Source of the DNA: Chitinophaga sp. H8 | Lineage (GTDB): Bacteria; Bacteroidota; Bacteroidia; Chitinophagales; Chitinophagaceae | Assembly (NCBI RefSeq): GCF_040567655.1 | Contig: NZ_JBEXAC010000004.1 | Coordinates: 166,579-230,578, forward strand | Length of the DNA: 64,000 nt | Direction: 5' to 3' | Part shown: positions 1 to 8,495 of the stretch, piece after piece | Numbering within the stretch: position 1 is the first letter of the stretch | Layout of the letters: every line of letters begins with the position of its first letter | The notes under the pieces: generated by a model | Databases searched by the model: none | Seen by the model: only the letters and a program-made list of their open reading frames with translations | Told to the model about the DNA's origin: nothing | Made by a program: the position numbers and the translations under genes

Positions 1-177
1 AAATGTATGCAGCTGCTCAAAGCATGCTATTATGACAAGCATAACATGAAAACACTGGCAAACAAATTCGGGTTTTCCAGTGAGCACTCTGCTACTGTCC
101 AGAAATTCAAATGCCTGGAGAAAGTAAAAAATACCGTAAAAGAAAAATCCCTGCGCTATGCGGACTTCCTTGAATGA
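1..177 (+). CDS. RNA polymerase sigma factor, C-terminal part (5' end outside window)
   Basis: Frame 1 is open from the first base to TGA at 175-177 and gives 58 residues. They read as sigma-70 region 4: a helix-turn-helix (around MKTLANKFGFSSEHSA) followed by a basic helix with QKFKCLEKVK. This form is typical of ECF-like sigma factors of Bacteroidota. The next gene starts at 158, inside this one, so the two are probably translationally coupled. Regions 2 and 3 lie outside the window, so the exact sigma class cannot be given. Confidence 0.75.
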   Translation, partial: KCMQLLKACYYDKHNMKTLANKFGFSSEHSATVQKFKCLEKVKNTVKEKSLRYADFLE

Positions 178-430
178 GCTACAACAGATAGAAGACTACC
201 TGTTGCGGCAGGAGAACAATCCCGCCGCGGCCGGATTTGAGGTGCGGCTGGCGCTACAGCCTTCCCTGCAGGAAAGTGTGCTGTGGCAACAGCAAACATA
301 TGATCTGATACAGGCATATGGCCGTATGCGCCTGAAAGCAGAGATAGAAAACGTACATCAAAAACTCTTTCATTCACCTGCACACCAGCGTTTCAGGCAA
401 AGTATCCTGCAGCTTTTTTCCCGTAAATAA
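158..430 (+). CDS. Small protein coupled to the sigma factor gene, function unknown
   Basis: A 90-residue protein whose ATG lies 20 nt inside the end of the sigma-factor gene. No signal peptide or membrane segment is visible. It is Gln/Leu-rich and probably helical, with an acidic start (LNELQQIEDYLL) and a basic tail (RFRQSILQLFSRK). I do not recognise a family. Its overlap with a sigma gene fits a small regulator or partner of the sigma factor, but that is inference from position only. The antisense reading frame over the same bases was rejected. Confidence 0.6.
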   Translation: MRTSLNELQQIEDYLLRQENNPAAAGFEVRLALQPSLQESVLWQQQTYDLIQAYGRMRLKAEIENVHQKLFHSPAHQRFRQSILQLFSRK

Positions 431-519
431 TCCACTTCTTTAACCGGCTTCCGGCCAGGGCAGATACCCGCTACGTATCAGCAGGGGAAACCTATGGCCG
501 GGCCACAACCCAATCACTG

Positions 520-1227
520 ATGAAACTTACCAAAGAAGAGTTCCGCAAGTATGCTATCCGGCATCAGGGTATAAGTAGTTGTTATGTAGACAATTTCCTG
601 CTGCGCACAGAAAGGCAGGCAGTACACATGTCCATGACGCCGTACATTACCGAAGAACGGACGCTTAATGTGGCACAGATGGACGTATTTTCCCGGCTGA
701 TGATAGACCGGATCATCTTTCTGGGTGAAGCGGTAGACGACCGCATAGCCAATATCATCCAGGCACAGCTGTTATTCCTGCAATCGGCCGATGCTCACCG
801 GGATATCCAGTTGTATATTAATTCACCCGGAGGATCGGTATATGCTGGCCTGGGGATTTATGACACCATGCAATACATCCAGCCCAAGGTAGCTACCATT
901 TGTACGGGCACCGCCCTTTCCATGTCGGCAGTATTATTATGTGCCGGTGCTGCCGGCAAACGGGCAGCCCTGAAGCATTCCAGAATCATGATCCATCAGC
1001 CCTCCGGTGGTACACAGGGTACCGCAGCAGATATTGAGATCAGCGCACGGGAAATCATGAAAGTACAGAAAGAGCTCTATGACATTATTGCACAACACAG
1101 TCATCAGGAATACAAAAAAGTACATGCTGCTTCGGCCCGTGATTACTGGATGACAGCGGCAGAAGCCAGGGAATTTGGTATGATAGATGAAGTACTGGTA
1201 GCAGAACGGATGCAACCGCCCATATAG
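520..1227 (+). CDS. clpP: ATP-dependent Clp protease proteolytic subunit (ClpP paralogue)
   Basis: This 235-residue ClpP-fold serine peptidase would form the tetradecameric chamber that works with a Clp/Hsp100 ATPase. The catalytic triad is readable as Ser134 (LSMSA), His159 (MIHQP) and Asp208 (RDYW). The spacings of 25 and 49 residues equal those of E. coli ClpP. The SPGGS oxyanion-loop motif is at 102-106. The first 40 or so residues (EEFRKYAIRH...ISS) form an N-terminal extension common in Bacteroidota ClpP, which supports the start at 520 rather than at Met37. The usual housekeeping partners tig and clpX are not adjacent; the gene follows a sigma factor and a small protein, so it may be a second, conditionally expressed copy. 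Confidence 0.92.
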   Translation: MKLTKEEFRKYAIRHQGISSCYVDNFLLRTERQAVHMSMTPYITEERTLNVAQMDVFSRLMIDRIIFLGEAVDDRIANIIQAQLLFLQSADAHRDIQLYINSPGGSVYAGLGIYDTMQYIQPKVATICTGTALSMSAVLLCAGAAGKRAALKHSRIMIHQPSGGTQGTAADIEISAREIMKVQKELYDIIAQHSHQEYKKVHAASARDYWMTAAEAREFGMIDEVLVAERMQPPI

Positions 1228-1283
1228 TTTTTCCTGCATAGTATAAAAAATACGGATAGCATATCAACCTACTTTCCATAACT

Positions 1284-1308
1284 TTATAGTTTATACTAAA
1301 CCTATAAA
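1284..1308. promoter_or_regulatory. Imperfect inverted repeat upstream of a serine hydrolase gene
   Basis: TTTATAG-TTTA, a TAC spacer, then TAAACCTATAA form an inverted repeat with one bulged base. It ends 15 nt before the ATG at 1324. Position and symmetry suit an operator or an mRNA 5' hairpin. There is no T-run, so a terminator is unlikely. Confidence 0.3.
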
Positions 1309-1323
1309 ATAAATAACAAGTTC

Positions 1324-2388
1324 ATGTACAAGCAAAGGTGGGTGACCCGGCTATCCGTATTTTTTTACGTTCTGCTACTTTCCGTTTTATTGCAAAACCC
1401 TGTCTTCAGCCAGTCAGCAGTGATCTCTTCGGGCATTGACTCCATCCTGAAGCTCACTGTACCCCATAGTTTCAACGGCGTAGTAACGGTGGCCCAAAAC
1501 GGGCAGACGATCTATCAGCAGGCTTATGGCTTTGCAGACAGGGATCAAAAAGTGCCTTTGACACTCAAAAACCAATTTATAATAGGCTCCATCAGCAAGC
1601 AGATGACAGCCACATTGATCATGCTGGAAGTTGAGGCCGGACATATACAGCTGAATAAAACCATTAACCATTACTTACCCCAGCTGAAGCCGCGGTGGAA
1701 AGATTCCGTAACGGTAGAACAGTTACTGAATCATACTTCCGGTATAAAAACCATGGAGCTTCCCTTACAAAACCGCCCTGGCCGGGTATTTGCCTATACC
1801 AATATTGCATACGAGCTGCTGGCACAAATACTGGAAAGCGTTACCCATCAATCATATGCCGCGCTGGCAACAAAGTTGTTCGACAAATGTGGTATGCGTA
1901 ATACTACCGTTCCTACTGCTTCCAGGGCTATACGTACACTGGCAACAGGCTACATGGAAGAAGAAGATCATACCCTGACTCCCACCGGCAGCGATTTGTT
2001 AACATTGCTCAAAGCACCCTCCGGAGGAATGATTTCTACAGCAGCCGACCTGCAGCGGTGGAATATCTGTCTGCACCAGGGAAAAATATTGAAGGATGCT
2101 ACCTACCGGCAGATGATTACCCCTTCTTCTGAACGTGATAGCCGTTGGGGCAGGCTGAGTTACGGATATGGCGTACAGGTAGACGAACTGGATGACATCC
2201 GGGAAATCAGTCATAACGGTTATGTGCCCGGATTCATATCCACCAACATCTATTTCCCGGAAAAAAAGCTGTCGCTTATCGTACTGGAAAATACCAGTTG
2301 GCTGCCTGCTGATATGAGTTATACTTTTTTCATAGAGGATAAGATCCGGGAACTGTTAAGAGCACAGATCACAGACAACGTATTATAG
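1324..2388 (+). CDS. Secreted serine hydrolase, beta-lactamase/PBP-like (PF00144 family)
   Basis: A 354-residue protein with a signal peptide (hydrophobic stretch at about 10-25) for export to the periplasm. The three marks of the class C beta-lactamase/DD-peptidase fold are present: SxxK at Ser89-Lys92, YxN at Tyr158-Asn160, and HxG at His297-Gly299. The family includes D-alanyl-D-alanine carboxypeptidases, esterases and D-amino-acid peptidases; sequence alone does not tell the substrate. It is 32 bp upstream of another member of the same family, and the two probably form one transcript. True resistance activity cannot be inferred. Confidence 0.88.
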   Translation: MYKQRWVTRLSVFFYVLLLSVLLQNPVFSQSAVISSGIDSILKLTVPHSFNGVVTVAQNGQTIYQQAYGFADRDQKVPLTLKNQFIIGSISKQMTATLIMLEVEAGHIQLNKTINHYLPQLKPRWKDSVTVEQLLNHTSGIKTMELPLQNRPGRVFAYTNIAYELLAQILESVTHQSYAALATKLFDKCGMRNTTVPTASRAIRTLATGYMEEEDHTLTPTGSDLLTLLKAPSGGMISTAADLQRWNICLHQGKILKDATYRQMITPSSERDSRWGRLSYGYGVQVDELDDIREISHNGYVPGFISTNIYFPEKKLSLIVLENTSWLPADMSYTFFIEDKIRELLRAQITDNVL

Positions 2389-2420
2389 GCAGGTCAACTG
2401 CCAGTAAATCCACTGCCACG

Positions 2421-3578
2421 ATGAAGTACATACGCCCTATATTTTTGTTGTTGCTGGTATTCCATATTTCCGGCAAGCCGGACAATACCGGACATAAACT
2501 GCAGGCTGTTCTGTGGCCCATGTCTCCCCCCGGAGCTATCGCACAGGTAGATGATGCTGTATATCATTTTATGCAGCAGTATAAGGTACCTGGTATGTCT
2601 GTAGCCATTACCCGCAATGGGAAACTGGTATATGCCAAAAGCTACGGGAAGGCAGATATTGAAAACAACGTGCCGGTATCCAATGCGAGCTTATTCCGCA
2701 TTGCCAGTGTATCAAAACCAATCACTGCTACGGCCATACTAAAGCTGGCAGAAGCTAAAAAGCTGAACTTAGACGACAAGGTATTTGGTGAAGGCGCCTT
2801 ATTGGGTAACAAATATGGCAAGCAGCCTTATTCTGCAGGCATCCGGCAGATCACCGTCCGGCATTTACTGCAGCACACGGCAGGCGGATGGCCCAACAAT
2901 GGTGCTGATCCTATGTTCAGCCAACCTGAGCTGAATGCAGCTGCACTGATTTCCTGGACACTGGACCATGTACCGCTGGATACAATTCCCGGAACGAGGT
3001 ATGCGTACTCCAATTTTGGTTATTGTATTTTGGGCAGGGTGATTGAGCAGGTATCAGGGCAACCTTATGCACAATATGTAAAGACAGCAATCTTGCAGCC
3101 TTCCGGCGGAAGTACCATGCAGATTGGCGGTAATACGCTGGCAGAAAGAAAGCCCCTGGAAGTAAAATATTACGGACAGCTTGGGCAGGATCCTTATTGC
3201 TGTGATGTAACGCGGATGGATGCGCATGGTGGATGGATCGCTTCCGCCACAGATCTGGCCAGGTGGCTGGTAAGCATTGATGGTTTTGATTCCAAACCCG
3301 ATATCCTTAGCAAAGCCAGTATTGCTGCGATGACGACTCCTTCTGCTGCCAACCCCAACTATGCACTGGGATGGCTGGTCAATGCCTATCACAACTGGTG
3401 GCATTCCGGTTCCCTGCCAGGAACAGCCAGTGAGGTGATCCGGGCATCTAATGGTTTTAATTGGGTAATGCTGTGTAATACCCGTACAGATAAGGGCTTC
3501 TTTAATGACCTCGATGCCCTGATCTGGAAAGCGGTAAGTGATAAACAAACCCCCTGGCCGGCAGAAGACCTGTTCTAA
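2421..3578 (+). CDS. Secreted serine hydrolase, beta-lactamase/PBP-like (PF00144 family)
   Basis: A 385-residue member of the same fold as its upstream neighbour, with a weak N-terminal signal sequence (IRPIFLLLLVFHISG). Active-site motifs are Ser96-Lys99 (SVSK), Tyr196-Asn198 (YSN) and His328-Gly330 (HSG). The pair is tandem but not a recent duplication, since the sequences differ widely outside the motifs. The gene converges on the minus-strand membrane protein at 3586 with only 7 bp between the stops. A cell-wall peptidase or esterase role is likely; the substrate is unknown. Confidence 0.88.
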   Translation: MKYIRPIFLLLLVFHISGKPDNTGHKLQAVLWPMSPPGAIAQVDDAVYHFMQQYKVPGMSVAITRNGKLVYAKSYGKADIENNVPVSNASLFRIASVSKPITATAILKLAEAKKLNLDDKVFGEGALLGNKYGKQPYSAGIRQITVRHLLQHTAGGWPNNGADPMFSQPELNAAALISWTLDHVPLDTIPGTRYAYSNFGYCILGRVIEQVSGQPYAQYVKTAILQPSGGSTMQIGGNTLAERKPLEVKYYGQLGQDPYCCDVTRMDAHGGWIASATDLARWLVSIDGFDSKPDILSKASIAAMTTPSAANPNYALGWLVNAYHNWWHSGSLPGTASEVIRASNGFNWVMLCNTRTDKGFFNDLDALIWKAVSDKQTPWPAEDLF

Positions 3579-3585
3579 AAAAGTA

Positions 3586-4014
3586 TCACACCCGCACAAT
3601 CATATACAACAGCCATAGTACAGCAGTGCCTGCAACGGTAGGCCAGTTCAGCTGGTACACCAGGGGCTGCGCCGGTGAGGACAGCCGCCATCCGGCATCC
3701 CTTTTTAAGTTTACCCTGTTTAATACCAGGTATAACAATGATCCCAGGCAAAGCACCATCAGACCGGTACGGAGATAGGTAGCTGCAGTAACAGAGAGCC
3801 CCAGGCCAGTGCCCAGCGCTATATAAGCAGCAAAACAGATGGGGCATTTAGGTAAAAGTGCCAGGATGGCCCCGGGAAGGACCCACCTGGCAGCCTGCAT
3901 CAATTTCCGTAAGAAAGTAGGGCGGGCAGTATGGCCTGCTATTGTAGTCTGTGAATTATTCATTTTACTGCCGGAGGGTGATACACCTGTTCTGCAGCAG
4001 TGGCAGCTGCTCAT
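3586..4014 (-). CDS. Small membrane protein with a PKCPxC motif
   Basis: A 142-residue protein with about three hydrophobic segments (roughly 59-77, 82-99 and 126-141). Just before the first lies Lys56-Cys57-Pro58-Ile59-Cys60, and the N-terminus has a Cys/His cluster (CHCC at 4-7). Vicinal cysteines at a membrane edge recall MerC/MerT-type metal carriers, but I cannot assign a family. Its ATG overlaps the TGA of the DUF899 gene (ATGA at 4014-4011), so the two are translationally coupled. Met18 is an alternative start, but the overlap favours Met1. Confidence 0.65.
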   Translation of the reverse strand: MSSCHCCRTGVSPSGSKMNNSQTTIAGHTARPTFLRKLMQAARWVLPGAILALLPKCPICFAAYIALGTGLGLSVTAATYLRTGLMVLCLGSLLYLVLNRVNLKRDAGWRLSSPAQPLVYQLNWPTVAGTAVLWLLYMIVRV

Positions 4015-4877
4015 GATTGTTTCCCCTCCCCTTCGCTACAGCAGGTACGCGGCTTTTTGCCGGCCCGGTATCGTCCGGTAGTATCTACAAAACCATCGTC
4101 GTCATATTTGTCGTGATGCCTTACCCAGTCGGTCAGGTTTTTACTGGGCCCATTTTCATTACGACCTTTGGGGGTGTAATCCAGGTAATTGTAGGTACCT
4201 ATCAGCACCTCATCTGCATTGCCATAAGAAGAATAAGTATGGAAGATATTTCCAGCCTCATCCTTATAGAATACATTATGGCCCGACATTTCCTCGCATT
4301 GCAGCTCTTTATAATCGCGGAGGCCATAGTTATAAAATACTTTGCCCGAAGCGATCTCTTCCTGACGGAAGGATACGTGATAGTCGTAGTTAAAGTCATT
4401 GTTATAGGCCGACACCCATCTGAACTGCCATCCCATCCGTTTTTTAAACGCATCCAGTTCAGGAAAGGGAGCACGGGATACTACAACCAGGGAAACATCA
4501 TGATGTTCCAGGTGTACCAGTGCCCCGTCAATATGATCGGAGGTAAACGAGCAGCCCACACATCCCTCTTTCCATCCCGGACCAAACATAAAATGCTGGA
4601 TGATCAACTGGCTGCGGCCCTCAAAGAGATCTGCAAGAGATACTTTGCCATCGGGTCCTTCAAAAACGTATGATTTATCCACTATTTCCCAGGGCATATC
4701 CATCCGTTGCTGGTTTACCTCATTACGCAGGCGGGTGAGGGTCCTTTCTTTTATGAGCAGTTTTAAACGGGCATCCATCCATTCATCCGGTGATACAATC
4801 CAGGAGGGGCGGCGGTTGTCATCCATTTCCCTGTAGGAAGCTTCCCCTCTAAAACCAGTTGATTCATTGGGATTCAT
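4011..4877 (-). CDS. DUF899 family thioredoxin-like protein
   Basis: A 288-residue cytoplasmic protein that matches DUF899: an N-terminal helical part (EWMDARLKLLIKE) followed by a thioredoxin-like core. The core has FMFGPGW and Cys106-Val-Gly-Cys109 in the segment GCVGCSF, which look like the redox site. The family's reaction is not established; a peroxiredoxin-like or thiol-disulfide role is inferred from the fold. It is the first gene of a coupled pair with the cysteine-containing membrane protein, and it is divergent from the DJ-1/AraC regulator at 5015, which may control it. Confidence 0.85.
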   Translation of the reverse strand: MNPNESTGFRGEASYREMDDNRRPSWIVSPDEWMDARLKLLIKERTLTRLRNEVNQQRMDMPWEIVDKSYVFEGPDGKVSLADLFEGRSQLIIQHFMFGPGWKEGCVGCSFTSDHIDGALVHLEHHDVSLVVVSRAPFPELDAFKKRMGWQFRWVSAYNNDFNYDYHVSFRQEEIASGKVFYNYGLRDYKELQCEEMSGHNVFYKDEAGNIFHTYSSYGNADEVLIGTYNYLDYTPKGRNENGPSKNLTDWVRHHDKYDDDGFVDTTGRYRAGKKPRTCCSEGEGKQS

Positions 4878-5014
4878 GATTTGCGGGTTTTAATGTCTTA
4901 CAAATCTCGACAAGAAAAACAGGAAGAAAGGTGTGTGGTTGTGCCGAAATTGGGGGGTTTTTGTGACAGGATAATTAGCTATATTCGTGATACAACCATA
5001 ATACTCCAAAAACC

Positions 5015-5992
5015 ATGATGCAGATAGCCTTACTTGTTTATGAAGAAGTGATCCAGTCTTCTGTTTCCAGTGTAATAGACATTTTGATGGGATCCAACCA
5101 GTTTTTAGAACGGATGGGTAAACCACCCATGTTTAATGTAGAGCTGGTGAGTGAAAAGCTCCGGAACATTCAACTATATGCCCCTGCGCAGCTGCTATGT
5201 CACAAAACCATCAGTGAGGTGGTAGAGGCAGATCTGATCATTGCCCCTGCGTTTCATGGAAGAGCTGAGATGGTATTGGAGAAAAACCATGTGCTGGTAG
5301 ACTGGATCCGGAAAATGCACCGGACAGGCACAGAAGTGGCCAGCTTATGTTTTGGCAGCTATTTCCTGGCAGAGGCCGGGCTACTGGATGGCAAACCCTG
5401 TACCTCACATTGGTCAGTGATAGATGATATGAAACAACGCTATCCTGAAGCCGAAGTACTGGCAGATATGGTTATTACAGAGAAAGAGGGTATCTATACC
5501 AGCGGAGGGGCTTTTTCCTCGCTCAATCTCATCCTGTATCTGATTGAAAAGTTCAGCGGCCGGGAAACCGCCATCTGGGCCAGCAAAATGTTTTCTATTG
5601 ATCTGGACCGGGTAAGCCAGGCGCACTTTGCTATATTTCAGGGGCAGCGCCAGCATGAAGACGAAGAGATTTTAAAGGCACAAACCTATATAGAACAGCA
5701 TTATCACCTGCCCATCTCCATAGAGCAGATTGCCGAGCAGGCCAATATGAGCAAACGTAATTTTATACGCAGGTTTAAAACAGCCACCTGTAATACACCA
5801 TTGGAATACCTGCAGCGGGTAAAGATAGAATCGGCCAAGAAAGCGCTGGAAAAGAACACCCAGAATATCAGCTCCCTGATGTATAATGTAGGATACAACG
5901 ACATAAAGACCTTCCGCAATGTATTCAAACGGGTAACCGGGCTTACCCCCCAGGATTACCGCCGGAAATACTGCCGTATGGAAGCCGTATAA
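5015..5992 (+). CDS. GlxA/FtrA-type transcriptional regulator (DJ-1/PfpI domain + AraC HTH)
   Basis: A 325-residue regulator. Residues 1-190 form a class I glutamine-amidotransferase-like (DJ-1/PfpI) domain with the nucleophile-elbow cysteine at Cys112 (SLCFGS). Residues 220-320 form an AraC-type double helix-turn-helix ending in the usual GLTPQDYRRKY. In this family the N-terminal domain senses a small molecule and is not thought to act as an enzyme. The gene is divergent from the DUF899 pair across a 137-bp spacer, a common arrangement for a local regulator and its target. Confidence 0.88.
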   Translation: MMQIALLVYEEVIQSSVSSVIDILMGSNQFLERMGKPPMFNVELVSEKLRNIQLYAPAQLLCHKTISEVVEADLIIAPAFHGRAEMVLEKNHVLVDWIRKMHRTGTEVASLCFGSYFLAEAGLLDGKPCTSHWSVIDDMKQRYPEAEVLADMVITEKEGIYTSGGAFSSLNLILYLIEKFSGRETAIWASKMFSIDLDRVSQAHFAIFQGQRQHEDEEILKAQTYIEQHYHLPISIEQIAEQANMSKRNFIRRFKTATCNTPLEYLQRVKIESAKKALEKNTQNISSLMYNVGYNDIKTFRNVFKRVTGLTPQDYRRKYCRMEAV

Positions 5993-6079
5993 CACCCTTT
6001 CAGTTGCCGTGTGCGTACCTGCGTAGGCAACAGTGATCATTTCTATATTATAACTATGATTTAGTCCTTTGCAATCAAA

Positions 6080-6110
6080 ATTGCTATGTGTGGGAGAACC
6101 CCTAATTTTG
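6080..6110 (+). promoter_or_regulatory. Bacteroidota-type promoter for the yitT-like gene
   Basis: ATTG at 6080-6083, 19 nt, then TAATTTTG at 6103-6110. This is an exact match to the -7 element TAnnTTTG, with a 3-of-4 match to the -33 element TTTG at the preferred spacing. It leaves a leader of about 50 nt before the ATG at 6168. Confidence 0.55.
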
Positions 6111-6167
6111 CAGCACTATCTGCTTACCTGCAACGCACATACACCATTATAACTATAGATCTGACAA

Positions 6168-6998
6168 ATGAAAGAGCATGTAAAGAATGTACTGCTGATT
6201 ATCGTAGGAGCCCTGATTTTTGCTGTAGGCATTAATTATCTCGCCATCCCCAATAAGCTGTCTGAAGGCGGTGTGATAGGGATTACCATTGTTACTTATT
6301 ATTACCTGGGATGGTCGCCGGGTATTACCAACCTGGTGATCAATGCCATCCTGATAGCCGCCGGATATAAATTACTGGACAAACGCAGCACCTTTTATAC
6401 CCTGCTGGGCATATTATTTTGTTCGCTGTTTCTGTACCTGACGGAAAACCAGCTGGCACCGGTTACCAGTAATCCTCTCCTCGCCGCGGTATTTGCCGGG
6501 TTGCTGGTGGGGATAGGTATAGGGTTGGTATTTCTGTCCGGCGGCACTACCGGAGGTTCTGCCATTGTGGCCAGGATGTGCCAGAAGTATTTTGGCTGGA
6601 GTCTGGGTAATGCCATGCTGATCTTTGACGTGGTGGTTATCGCAGGGTCTGCTTTCGTTATCGGGCTGGAAAAAACGATGTACACCTTCATTGCCGTATA
6701 TATTGGCGCCAGGGTGATAGACTATATCGTAGATGGCCTCAATACCAAAAGAGCCATTACTATTATCTCTGAAAATACGGAAGCCATTTCTACCAAGATC
6801 ACTCATGAAATGCAGCGGGGCGCCACCATCCTTCATGGCCATGGCGCTTATACCAAATCCAGGAAAGATGTGCTCTATGTGATCATAGGCAAGCAGGAGC
6901 TGATGACATTAAAGGCCCTTGTTCAGGAGGCAGATCCGGAAGCATTTGTAGTGATCCATGAAGTACATGAAGTATTGGGAAGGGGGTTTTCCAAGTAG
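6168..6998 (+). CDS. YitT family membrane protein (DUF161 + DUF2179)
   Basis: A 276-residue protein. The first 180 residues hold five or six membrane segments with glycine-rich turns (FLSGGTTGGSAIVAR), as in the YitT_membrane domain. The last 80 or so residues (ISTKITHEMQRGATILHGHGAYT) form the cytoplasmic DUF2179 domain. The function of the family is not established; some members are linked to efflux or aggregation. It stands alone, with its own promoter-like site upstream and a terminator downstream at 7210. Confidence 0.9.
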   Translation: MKEHVKNVLLIIVGALIFAVGINYLAIPNKLSEGGVIGITIVTYYYLGWSPGITNLVINAILIAAGYKLLDKRSTFYTLLGILFCSLFLYLTENQLAPVTSNPLLAAVFAGLLVGIGIGLVFLSGGTTGGSAIVARMCQKYFGWSLGNAMLIFDVVVIAGSAFVIGLEKTMYTFIAVYIGARVIDYIVDGLNTKRAITIISENTEAISTKITHEMQRGATILHGHGAYTKSRKDVLYVIIGKQELMTLKALVQEADPEAFVVIHEVHEVLGRGFSK

Positions 6999-7029
6999 GT
7001 GGTTTTCCGCCACTGCTAACGGTTGGCAG

Positions 7030-7166
7030 CCGGAAATACCTATTTCTAGGTATTGTACCGGTAGCATGATTCAGCTACTTTTACACAGCCTCTCTGATAA
7101 CCACTTACCGGTAAAATGAAGACCAAAACGATCACGATACTTTACGACACGGATATTGCAGTTTAA
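7030..7166 (+). other. Hairpin plus 16-codon reading frame in a long spacer
   Basis: The spacer 6999-7355 holds no ordinary gene. It has a compact hairpin at 7030-7061 (CCGG, AATACCTA, loop TTTC, TAGGTATT, CCGG). A short frame ATG 7116 to TAA 7166 encodes 16 residues starting MKTKTITILYD. A terminator follows at 7210 and a promoter-like site at 7261. The elements could belong to the 3' UTR of the preceding gene or to a small separate transcript. Nothing shows that the peptide is made. Confidence 0.3.
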
Positions 7167-7209
7167 CTTTTTATAGCCTGTAAACACACATTTCCAGGCG
7201 ATAACCCCA

Positions 7210-7243
7210 GGGGCTGTTCTGTACGAACGGCCCCTGTTATTTT
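7210..7243 (+). terminator. Rho-independent terminator after yitT-like gene
   Basis: GGGGCTGTTC (7210-7219), a 5-nt loop, then GAACGGCCCC (7225-7234) form a 10-bp stem with one G-T pair, followed by TGTTATTTT. Confidence 0.8.
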
Positions 7244-7260
7244 AAAAGTGACAGAAAAGA

Positions 7261-7292
7261 TTTGGATTTAGCCAACCGGCACCTTATATTTA
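7261..7292 (+). promoter_or_regulatory. Promoter-like site for the acetyltransferase homologue
   Basis: TTTG at 7261-7264, 20 nt, then TATATTTA at 7285-7292, one base off TAnnTTTG. The leader to the ATG at 7356 is about 60 nt. Confidence 0.45.
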
Positions 7293-7355
7293 AGACCTTA
7301 TTCAATCGATTTTCATTCCTTACCATCTTATCAATCAAAATTTAACTTCGGGTAA

Positions 7356-8480
7356 ATGAAACAGCCATCACAGCGTTTTTTGCCATTGGATATCTTCCGT
7401 GGCATGACTGTATGCTTCATGATCATTGTAAACACACCCGGTGGTCCTGAGTCCTATGGTATCCTTAACCATGCTCACTGGCATGGATGTACTCCTACTG
7501 ACCTCGTATTTCCTTCCTTTCTGTTTGCCGTGGGTAATGCCATGAGCTTCAGTATGAAGAAATATGAGTTATTGGGTAATGCTGCCGTATTGAGCAAAAT
7601 ATTCAAACGCACCTTTATCATCTTTTTACTGGGCTTTCTGATGTATTGGCTTCCCTTTGTGCGCCCTGCAGCAGACGGAGGACTGGAAATGATCCCTATC
7701 AGTGAAACACGTATACTGGGTGTATTACAACGTATTGCTCTCTGTTACTGTATGGCTTCCCTGATCATTCATTATTTTTCCAAAAAATGGGTATGGACCA
7801 TTTCTGCGATATTCCTTTTCGGCTATTGGGCTATTCTCTGGTATTGTGGCACGCCAGGTGATCAGTATGGCATTCATGGTAATGCCGGTATGGCGCTCGA
7901 CAAATTTGTGATGGGGGATGCTCATTTATACAAAGGAGAAGGTTTTCCTTTTGATCCTGAAGGTATCCTGAGTACTTTTCCGGCGGTAGTAAATGTCGTA
8001 GCAGGTTATTATGCGGGGCTGTTTGTACAGCAGCAGGGAAAAACCACTGCAGGATTAACCCGTTTGATAGTAGCCGGTGCTATATTAATCGTATTGGCAC
8101 TACTCTGGAATACAGCCTTCCCTATTAATAAAAAGCTGTGGACCAGCTCCTATGTGCTGTACACCGTAGGGATAGACTTGCTGCTGCTCAGTCTGCTGAT
8201 TTATATTATCGATATTAAAAGTATTACGGGATGGACGGGCTTCTTCCATGTTTTTGGTAAAAATCCGTTGTTCCTTTACCTGCTGTCGGAGGTATTGTTT
8301 ATTGTCCTCGTCACGATACCTGTGCAGGGTATGAATGCACTGGAATGGATCAATGCCCGTATTTTTCAACCGGCAGCCCCGGGCAAACTGGGTTCGCTGC
8401 TCTTTGCGGTTACCTATATGCTGGTATGCTGGAGTGTAGGAAAAATACTGGATAAAAAACGGATTTACATTCGTGTATAA
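7356..8480 (+). CDS. Heparan-alpha-glucosaminide N-acetyltransferase-like membrane protein (NagX/DUF5009 type)
   Basis: A 374-residue polytopic membrane protein with about ten hydrophobic segments. It begins with the family signature LDIFRGMTVCFMI. The conserved loop HWHGCTPTDLVFPSFLFAVG contains the histidine thought to take the acetyl group in human HGSNAT. Bacterial homologues are presumed to acetylate sugars or amino sugars across the inner membrane, but few have been tested. A second, divergent copy lies at 28964-30070 inside the polysaccharide locus. This copy is monocistronic, with its own promoter-like site and a strong terminator. Confidence 0.85.
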   Translation: MKQPSQRFLPLDIFRGMTVCFMIIVNTPGGPESYGILNHAHWHGCTPTDLVFPSFLFAVGNAMSFSMKKYELLGNAAVLSKIFKRTFIIFLLGFLMYWLPFVRPAADGGLEMIPISETRILGVLQRIALCYCMASLIIHYFSKKWVWTISAIFLFGYWAILWYCGTPGDQYGIHGNAGMALDKFVMGDAHLYKGEGFPFDPEGILSTFPAVVNVVAGYYAGLFVQQQGKTTAGLTRLIVAGAILIVLALLWNTAFPINKKLWTSSYVLYTVGIDLLLLSLLIYIIDIKSITGWTGFFHVFGKNPLFLYLLSEVLFIVLVTIPVQGMNALEWINARIFQPAAPGKLGSLLFAVTYMLVCWSVGKILDKKRIYIRV

Positions 8481-8495
8481 CGCCTGAAATAATTT

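Noticed and set aside
4017..4673. 218-codon + strand frame opposite DUF899
   Set aside because: It is the antisense shadow of a well-supported gene and shows no domain of its own.
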